Origin: an uncultured Collinsella sp.
GTDB taxonomy: Bacteria; Actinomycetota; Coriobacteriia; Coriobacteriales; Coriobacteriaceae
Direction of reading: 5' to 3'
Length of the DNA: 64,000 nt
Assembly (NCBI GenBank): GCA_937923795.1
Contig: CALDWI010000044.1
Span: 1-64,000 of the forward strand
Below are positions 59,483 through 64,000 of this stretch, in pieces; within the stretch, counting starts at the first letter, position 1; the number at the start of each line of letters is the position of its first letter. The notes beneath the pieces are model-generated. The model saw nothing but the letters and a program-made list of their open reading frames with translations, ran no database searches and had not been told where the DNA came from. The position numbers and the translations under genes are program-made.

Positions 59483-59529
59483 ACGGTACGTTCCTGTATG
59501 ACCGCCGATGGGCGGATGAGGAGAAGATT

Positions 59530-60198
59530 ATGGAAACGAAGAGCTTGAGTGAATCGACCATTTGCTGCTTTGGCGACTCAACGACCTGGGGCGACAACGG
59601 CTGCGGTGGGGGAGGCAACGACATCTCGTGGACCTCGCATTTGGGCGCGTTGCTGGGAGGCGCGGTCATCGAGAACTTTGGCATCAAGGGTTCGCGTATC
59701 GCCATCAAGGCCGACCGCAGCGATTCGTTTGTCGAGCGCCTGGACGGCATCGACAATGCGGCTGATATCTACATCGTCTTTGGCGGTGTCAACGACTTTA
59801 GCCGCAACGTGCCGCTTGGCGAGTTGGGCAGTACCGATGTGCACGAGTTCTATGGTGCACTCGATTACCTGATCCGCACCATCACGGCGCGTTCGCCCCA
59901 GGCAAAGCTTGTGTTTATGACGCCGTGCAAGACGAGCGGTAAGCACGAGAAGGATATCCCGGCAAGCGATGAGCTCAATCACCTGGGGTTGACGCAGGTC
60001 GCCTACGTAAAGGCGATGCTCGAGGTCTGTGACCGCTACTCCGTTCCGGTGATTGACCTGTATGCGCAAAGTGGCATCAGCCCGTTTTTGCCAGAGCACC
60101 GCGAGCTCTATATGCCGGACGGTCTGCATTACAGTCCTGCCGGCTATGAGCGCCTGGCGCAGCGCATCGCCGCGGGTCTCACCGCCGTTTGCCGCTAA
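59530..60198 (+). CDS. GDSL/SGNH-family hydrolase
   Basis: A 222-residue esterase of the SGNH fold. The four blocks are visible: FGDSTTWGDN (Ser), the Gly of NFGIKGSR, GGVND (Asn), and DGLHYSPAGY (Asp and His). Such enzymes remove acetyl groups from polysaccharides, including rhamnogalacturonan. No signal peptide is present. The start at ATG 59530 follows GAGGAGAAG. It lies 47 bases after the methylesterase fusion and is probably cotranscribed. Its last codons overlap the 28-bp CCGTT element of the next promoter. Confidence 0.88.
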   Translation: METKSLSESTICCFGDSTTWGDNGCGGGGNDISWTSHLGALLGGAVIENFGIKGSRIAIKADRSDSFVERLDGIDNAADIYIVFGGVNDFSRNVPLGELGSTDVHEFYGALDYLIRTITARSPQAKLVFMTPCKTSGKHEKDIPASDELNHLGLTQVAYVKAMLEVCDRYSVPVIDLYAQSGISPFLPEHRELYMPDGLHYSPAGYERLAQRIAAGLTAVCR

Positions 60199-60212
60199 AA
60201 GTCTGCCGTTTG
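60185..60212 (+). promoter_or_regulatory. 28-bp CCGTT direct-repeat element (copy 4)
   Basis: CCGTTTG occurs at element positions 1-7 and 22-28 with AAAA at 13-16. It is the most divergent copy and overlaps the 3' end of the GDSL gene. Its end lies 20 bases before the -35 box of the GH105 promoter. Confidence 0.5.
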
Positions 60213-60279
60213 CGGGGAATATAGGGTTAACGTTCACCCTATATTCCCCGTTCGCGTTACACTAGGGGTAACGTTCACC
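60213..60279 (+). promoter_or_regulatory. GH105 promoter with two LacI-type operators and a hairpin
   Basis: Sites GGTTAACGTTCACC (60225-60238) and GGTAACGTTCACC (60267-60279) have centres 41 bp apart. TTCACC (60233-60238) and TTACAC (60257-60262) form the promoter with 18-base spacing. Operator 1 sits at the centre of a perfect 15-bp inverted repeat (60213-60227 and 60236-60250) with an eight-base loop, which may also end the upstream transcript. Confidence 0.75.
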
Positions 60280-60305
60280 TATCGTTTATGTCAGAGGGGA
60301 CAGCA

Positions 60306-61544
60306 ATGGGTTGCAATCAAATCCTGGACCGTTATATCGAGCAGTTGATCGAAACCTCTACGCCGCAGGCGCCGGCTTGGAATATCGAAAAGATTCGCGC
60401 CGGCAAGGAGAACACCTGGAACTATATCGACGGCTGCATGATCAAGGCGCTCATCGAGCTGTACGAGATCACGGGTGAGCAGCGCTACCTGACCTTTGCT
60501 GATGACTACATCGATTTCTTTGTCCAGGACGACGGTACCATCAAGCATTACAACCCGCAGGATTACAACCTCGATAACGTCAATGCGGGCAAGACCCTCT
60601 ACAAGCTCTATGACCTGGTGGGCAAGCCCAAGTACCGTGCCGCCATGGACACCATCTACCGCCAGCTCGAGACCCAGCCGCGCACCAAAGAAGGCGTGTT
60701 TTGGCACAAGGCCGTCTATCCCAACCAGATCTGGCTCGATGGCATGTATATGGCCCAGCCGTTCTACATGCAGTACGAGCTGAGCTTCCACAACCGTCGT
60801 GCCTGCTCGGACAGCTTCCATATGTTCCAGGTCGTGCATGACCTGATGCGCAACCCCCTCAACGGTCTGTACTATCACGCTTACGACGCGAGCCGCAAAC
60901 AGTTCTGGTGCGACCCGGTCACCGGCCTTTCGGCTAACTTCTGGCTGCGCGCCGAGGGCTGGTTTGCCATGGCACTCATCGATACCTGGGAGCTCATGCC
61001 GCCTTCGATGTCAGCCGAGAAGGACGAGATTCGCAAGATGTTCCACGACCTGATCGACGCCATGCTGCCGTATCAGGACGAGAAGACCGGCATGTGGCAT
61101 CAGGTCATCAACCTGCCCAATATCGCCCCCAACTACCTGGAGGAGTCTGGTAGCGCGATTTTTGCCAATGCCATCATGAAGGGCGTGCGTCTGGGCGTGC
61201 TGGGCGAGCGTTACTACCAGTACGGCCGTCGCGCCTTCGACGGCATCTGCGAGACCTGCCTGTCCGAGCATGATGGCCAGCTGGCGCTCGACAACATCTG
61301 CCTGGTCGCGGGCTTGGGCAACACCGCGCACCGCGAGGGCACGTTTGATTACTACATGAGCGAGCCCGTGGTCAAAAATGATGCAAAGGGTGTGGCGCCG
61401 CTGGTGCTTGCCTATATCGAGACCATGCATCACGACAAGCTGGCCGGTAAGCGCGATCCGCTCGCCCCCTCGGGCGTGTGCTCCATCGAGGACCCGTTTG
61501 GCGGATACACCCCGGGCATCAACGCTCATAAGGGATGTGAATAA
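60306..61544 (+). CDS. GH105-family unsaturated (rhamno)galacturonyl hydrolase
   Basis: A 412-residue cytoplasmic hydrolase with an alpha6/alpha6 barrel, related to YteR and YesR. It removes the unsaturated uronic acid left at oligomer ends by pectate or rhamnogalacturonan lyases. The key Asp145 lies in YPNQIWLDGMYMAQPF, and the family segments NAGKTLY, WLRAEGWFAMAL and YLEESGSAIFA are present. No lyase is in the window, so the substrate may come from other gut bacteria. The start at ATG 60306 with GAGGGGA is preferred over ATG 60288. Confidence 0.9.
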   Translation: MGCNQILDRYIEQLIETSTPQAPAWNIEKIRAGKENTWNYIDGCMIKALIELYEITGEQRYLTFADDYIDFFVQDDGTIKHYNPQDYNLDNVNAGKTLYKLYDLVGKPKYRAAMDTIYRQLETQPRTKEGVFWHKAVYPNQIWLDGMYMAQPFYMQYELSFHNRRACSDSFHMFQVVHDLMRNPLNGLYYHAYDASRKQFWCDPVTGLSANFWLRAEGWFAMALIDTWELMPPSMSAEKDEIRKMFHDLIDAMLPYQDEKTGMWHQVINLPNIAPNYLEESGSAIFANAIMKGVRLGVLGERYYQYGRRAFDGICETCLSEHDGQLALDNICLVAGLGNTAHREGTFDYYMSEPVVKNDAKGVAPLVLAYIETMHHDKLAGKRDPLAPSGVCSIEDPFGGYTPGINAHKGCE

Positions 61545-61545
61545 C

Positions 61546-62451
61546 GTGGGGGCTATTACTCCGGGTGTACGTTTGCACGACCTTCCGCAGGGGACCGTCG
61601 AGGAACGCATTCGCATGGCGGGAGAGCTGGGCTTTTCGTGCATTCAGCTGCCGAGCAAGGTGCTCTACGCATCGATTGGGATCGATCGAGGCGGCCTGAC
61701 CAGCGAGCTTGCCGACCATTTGCGTGCCGTGCTCGATGAGTCGGGCGTTTCGGTCGCCGTGCTCGGCTGCTATAAGAATTTGGCGACGCCCGATCGCCAA
61801 CAGCTCATGGATAACTTTGCCGAGTACGAGGCGTGCCTGAACTTTGCCAAGATGCTCGGCGGCTGCCCGGTGGGTACCGAGACCGGTCGCCCCAATGCGC
61901 AGAACCGCGTTGCCGACGACCGCATGACCGATGAGGCACTCGATGCGTTTGCAGACGGGCTTGCACACATCTGCGATCGGGCCGAGGCCGTGGGTGGGCA
62001 AATTTTGATCGAGCCTGGTTGGAACGAGACCGTTAACACGCCAGATCGCTGCCGTGAAGTGCTGGAGCGCGTCTCGAGCCCGTCGCTCGGCGTGATCTAT
62101 GACCCAGTGTCGCTGCTGCACCCCAGCGTCGTTGACGAAGCGCAGGAAATTACCGCGCGCATGCTCTACTTATGCGGCAGCAAGATCCGCGTGCTGCACG
62201 CCAAGGATTATGAGGTCGTCGACAACGAGGACGAAGCCGGTTGGTGCGACGGTACGGGTTCGCGCCTGGTGTGCCATGGCGTGGGCGAGACGGGACGATA
62301 CGACTTTGAGCCCGTGGTGGCCTGGGCGGCTGCCGCCTGCCCTGGGATTCCCTGCGTGGTCGAGAACAGTGTGCCGGCGACGGGGGCTGACTGCCTGGCG
62401 ACACTCGAGCACATGTCCGCTCGCTGCGGGGCTTTGCATCGCGAGTTATAG
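61546..62451 (+). CDS. Sugar phosphate isomerase/epimerase-like TIM-barrel protein
   Basis: A 301-residue protein of the xylose-isomerase-like TIM-barrel superfamily. It begins VGAITPGVRLHDLPQ with a GTG one base after the GH105 stop; AAGGGATG lies upstream. Probable metal ligands are Glu in LIEPGWNE, Asp in VIYDPVSLL, His in VLHAKDYE and Glu in CVVENSV, the usual two-Glu, Asp, His set. It probably isomerises or epimerises a uronate or its breakdown product, such as the unsaturated uronate released by GH105. The exact reaction cannot be told. Confidence 0.82.
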   Translation: MGAITPGVRLHDLPQGTVEERIRMAGELGFSCIQLPSKVLYASIGIDRGGLTSELADHLRAVLDESGVSVAVLGCYKNLATPDRQQLMDNFAEYEACLNFAKMLGGCPVGTETGRPNAQNRVADDRMTDEALDAFADGLAHICDRAEAVGGQILIEPGWNETVNTPDRCREVLERVSSPSLGVIYDPVSLLHPSVVDEAQEITARMLYLCGSKIRVLHAKDYEVVDNEDEAGWCDGTGSRLVCHGVGETGRYDFEPVVAWAAAACPGIPCVVENSVPATGADCLATLEHMSARCGALHREL

Positions 62452-62554
62452 CATTGGCTTTTGTCGTGTCGGCAGATTGAGATTACCTGTATGGGGGCGG
62501 CGGTGAAGGGTCTTTATCGTCGCCCCATTGGATTGCATTAAAAAGGGGAGTTGC

Positions 62555-63772
62555 GTGGCTATCCACATTGTCGAAGAGGCGAATCGTTGCCTGGGTTGTA
62601 AAAGGGCGTTCTGTCAGATTAAGGGCTGCCCAGTTCAGACGCCTATTCCGCAGGTCATCGACCTGTTCAAACAGCGTCGTCTAGAAGAGGCGGGCGAGCT
62701 GCTGTTCCAGAACAATCCCATGAGCGCGGTCTGCTCCATGGTGTGCAACCATTCGGGCCAATGCGAGGGTGCTTGCATCCAGGGCCGCAAGGGCGCACCC
62801 GTACATTTCTCGAGCATCGAGCACTACATCTCCACAGCGTATTTAGATCGTAAGGAGTGGACGCCCGCGCCGTCGTGTGGCAAACAGGTTGCTGTGGTCG
62901 GTTCCGGTCCCGCCGGTATTACCGTGGCCATTAAGATGGCCCAGCTGGGCTGTGCCGTCACGGTATTTGAACAGCGCCCCGAGATCGGCGGTGTGCTGGA
63001 ATACGGTATCCCCGAGTTCCGCCTGCCCCGTGCGCTCGTACAAAAGTACCGTCACGTGATGTGCTCGCTTGGCGTGCGCGTGCGCCCCTCGACCACCATT
63101 GGTGGCGCGCTGCATATCGACGACCTGCTGCGCGACGGCTACGATGCGGTCTTTGTTGGTACCGGTACCTGGCGTGCCCGCAAACTGGGCATTCCCGGCG
63201 AGTCGCGCGGCAACGTGCTGTTTGGTATCGATTACCTGGTCGATCCCACGAGCGTGGCTATCGGGCAGAACGTGGCGGTCATCGGTGCCGGTAATGTGGC
63301 CATGGATGTGGCCCGCACGGCGCTGCGTTCGGGTGCTCGCAAGGTCACTGTGTATGCACGCTCGCGCCATATCTCGGCCATCGACGACGAGGTCGAGCTG
63401 ACCGAGCTTGACGGTGCCGAGATTGTGTGCGGCAAGGCGATCTGCGCCATCGACGATAACGGTCCGGTGTTCGAGACGGCTATCTTTGACGAGGACAACA
63501 ATGTGGTGGGCTACGAGGAGGAGCTCGACCATGTGTCTGCCGACACAGTTGTGATTGCGGCTTCGCAGGTGCCCAAAGACAAGCTTGTGCTTACGACGGG
63601 CGGCCTGGAGACCGACCATCGTGGCCTGCTTTCGGTCGACGAGAACGGCATGACAACGGTGCCTGGCGTCTTTGCCGCCGGCGACGTGGTTAACGGCCCG
63701 CTCACGGTGGTTCATGCCGTGGCAGGCGGCAAGCTCGCCGTCGAAGGCATGACCAGCTACCTGGGCCTCTAA
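62555..63772 (+). CDS. GltD-like NAD(P)H-dependent oxidoreductase (glutamate synthase small-subunit family)
   Basis: A 405-residue flavoprotein with an N-terminal iron-sulfur domain (CLGCKRAFCQIKGCP and CSMVCNHSGQCEGAC), a FAD-binding motif VAVVGSGPAGIT and a second dinucleotide motif VAVIGAGNVAMDVA; the C-terminal GVFAAGDVVNG completes the FAD site. The family includes GltD and NfnL. No gltB large subunit or nfnS partner is adjacent, so its electron partner is unknown. The GTG start at 62555 follows AGGGGAG. It is transcribed alone and ends at a hairpin terminator. Nothing else is visible in 62452-62554. Confidence 0.88.
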   Translation: MAIHIVEEANRCLGCKRAFCQIKGCPVQTPIPQVIDLFKQRRLEEAGELLFQNNPMSAVCSMVCNHSGQCEGACIQGRKGAPVHFSSIEHYISTAYLDRKEWTPAPSCGKQVAVVGSGPAGITVAIKMAQLGCAVTVFEQRPEIGGVLEYGIPEFRLPRALVQKYRHVMCSLGVRVRPSTTIGGALHIDDLLRDGYDAVFVGTGTWRARKLGIPGESRGNVLFGIDYLVDPTSVAIGQNVAVIGAGNVAMDVARTALRSGARKVTVYARSRHISAIDDEVELTELDGAEIVCGKAICAIDDNGPVFETAIFDEDNNVVGYEEELDHVSADTVVIAASQVPKDKLVLTTGGLETDHRGLLSVDENGMTTVPGVFAAGDVVNGPLTVVHAVAGGKLAVEGMTSYLGL

Positions 63773-63787
63773 CACATTCCATCCATC

Positions 63788-63859
63788 AGTTGCGGTGAAA
63801 TACGGACTGTTTTGGCTGTCAAAGGCCTTATCTACTCCGTATTCCACCGCAACTTTTTG
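63788..63859 (+). terminator. Long-stem terminator after the GltD-like gene
   Basis: A 19-bp inverted repeat (63788-63806 with 63836-63854, one mismatch) with a 29-base loop is followed by TTTTT. It also separates the convergent regulator gene. Confidence 0.8.
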
Positions 63860-63868
63860 TGGGGTGGG

Positions 63869-64000
63869 CTAGAGACGCTGCATGCGGTACCCGACACCCA
63901 TGTGCGTCTGAATCATCTTGGGGTGAGAGGGATCTGCCTCGATCTTCTTGCGCAGGGTACGCATGAACACGCGCAGGCTCGCCAGATCGCTGTCCCAGCT
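63869..64000 (-). CDS. OmpR-family response regulator, C-terminal end (KdpE-like), partial
   Basis: The last 43 codons of a minus-strand gene run off the window edge. They encode the end of a winged-helix domain: LASLRVFMRTLRKKIEADPS, then THMGVGYRMQRL and a TAG stop. The wording LRVFMRTLRKKIE and GVGYRM resembles KdpE, the potassium regulator. The receiver domain lies outside the window, so the subfamily is tentative. Confidence 0.75.
   Translation of the reverse strand, partial: SWDSDLASLRVFMRTLRKKIEADPSHPKMIQTHMGVGYRMQRL

Noticed and set aside
48059..60279. CRISPR-like array from the repeated GTGAACGTTCAC words
   Set aside because: The copies are promoter palindromes at irregular long distances, not regular repeats with spacers.

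Overview
The window looks like a chromosomal segment of a GC-rich, host-associated actinobacterium of the class Coriobacteriia, most probably Collinsella or a close relative. This is inferred from codon use, from many Shine-Dalgarno-led ATG/GTG/TTG starts, and from the gene set: uronate and pectin-oligomer use, FeoAB iron uptake, EbgA/EbgC beta-galactosidase, nickel-pincer lactate racemase and a lone GltD-like oxidoreductase. No rRNA, CRISPR array, transposase or phage module is visible. The long antisense open frames are GC-rich shadows of real genes.

Layout. 0-3 kb: a repeat with tRNA-like pieces, a large TPR-type protein and tRNA-Ser(GCU). 3-10 kb: a secreted D-Ala-D-Ala carboxypeptidase, divergent from a VanR/VanS-type two-component pair; a lone PstB ATPase; and a PhoB/PhoR-type pair. 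10-12 kb: a bacterial tyrosine-kinase phosphorelay (Wzz-like co-polymerase, BY-kinase, PHP phosphatase) without glycosyltransferases. 12-23 kb: a GNAT acetyltransferase, HtpG, two tandem YhgE/Pip membrane proteins, an EamA exporter, an M20 amidohydrolase and an MFS remnant. 23-36 kb: hisS, ppc, a lactate racemase locus (larA plus channel on +, larB-larC-tetR on -), serB and aspS. 36-42 kb: a LacI regulator divergent from ebgA-ebgC and an amino-acid permease with a frameshift near its start. 42-46.5 kb: an HPr-like protein and a feoA-feoA-feoB iron operon. 46.6-62.5 kb: a pectin/galacturonate locus with a LacI regulator, uxaC-uxaB-uxaA, a GPH transporter, GH28, an esterase, a pectin-methylesterase/hydrolase fusion, a GDSL esterase, a GH105 hydrolase and a TIM-barrel isomerase. 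The end holds a GltD-like protein and the 3' end of a KdpE-like regulator on the minus strand.

How it works together. The pectin enzymes have no visible signal peptides. The likely scheme is import of short methylated and acetylated oligogalacturonides by the GPH transporter, de-esterification and hydrolysis in the cytoplasm, and conversion of galacturonate to 2-keto-3-deoxygluconate by UxaC, UxaB and UxaA. Palindromes with the core GTGAACGTTCAC flank three promoters of this region and fit the local LacI protein. A different palindrome, CAACCGGTTG, occurs three times before ebgA.

Most unusual signals. (1) A 28-bp element with two CCGTT boxes 21 bp apart lies upstream of all four LacI-type promoters, at helically phased distances from their -35 boxes. 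(2) Two elements of about 126 bp have the same architecture (perfect 29-bp outer stem, two conserved 12-nt side segments, variable inner stem, conserved tip) but different, fully compensated stem sequences. (3) There are several other long intergenic hairpins and MITE-like inverted repeats. Single-gene oddities include the methylesterase/hydrolase fusion, a LarC that ends before the LarC2 domain, and an HPr with Asp at position 46.
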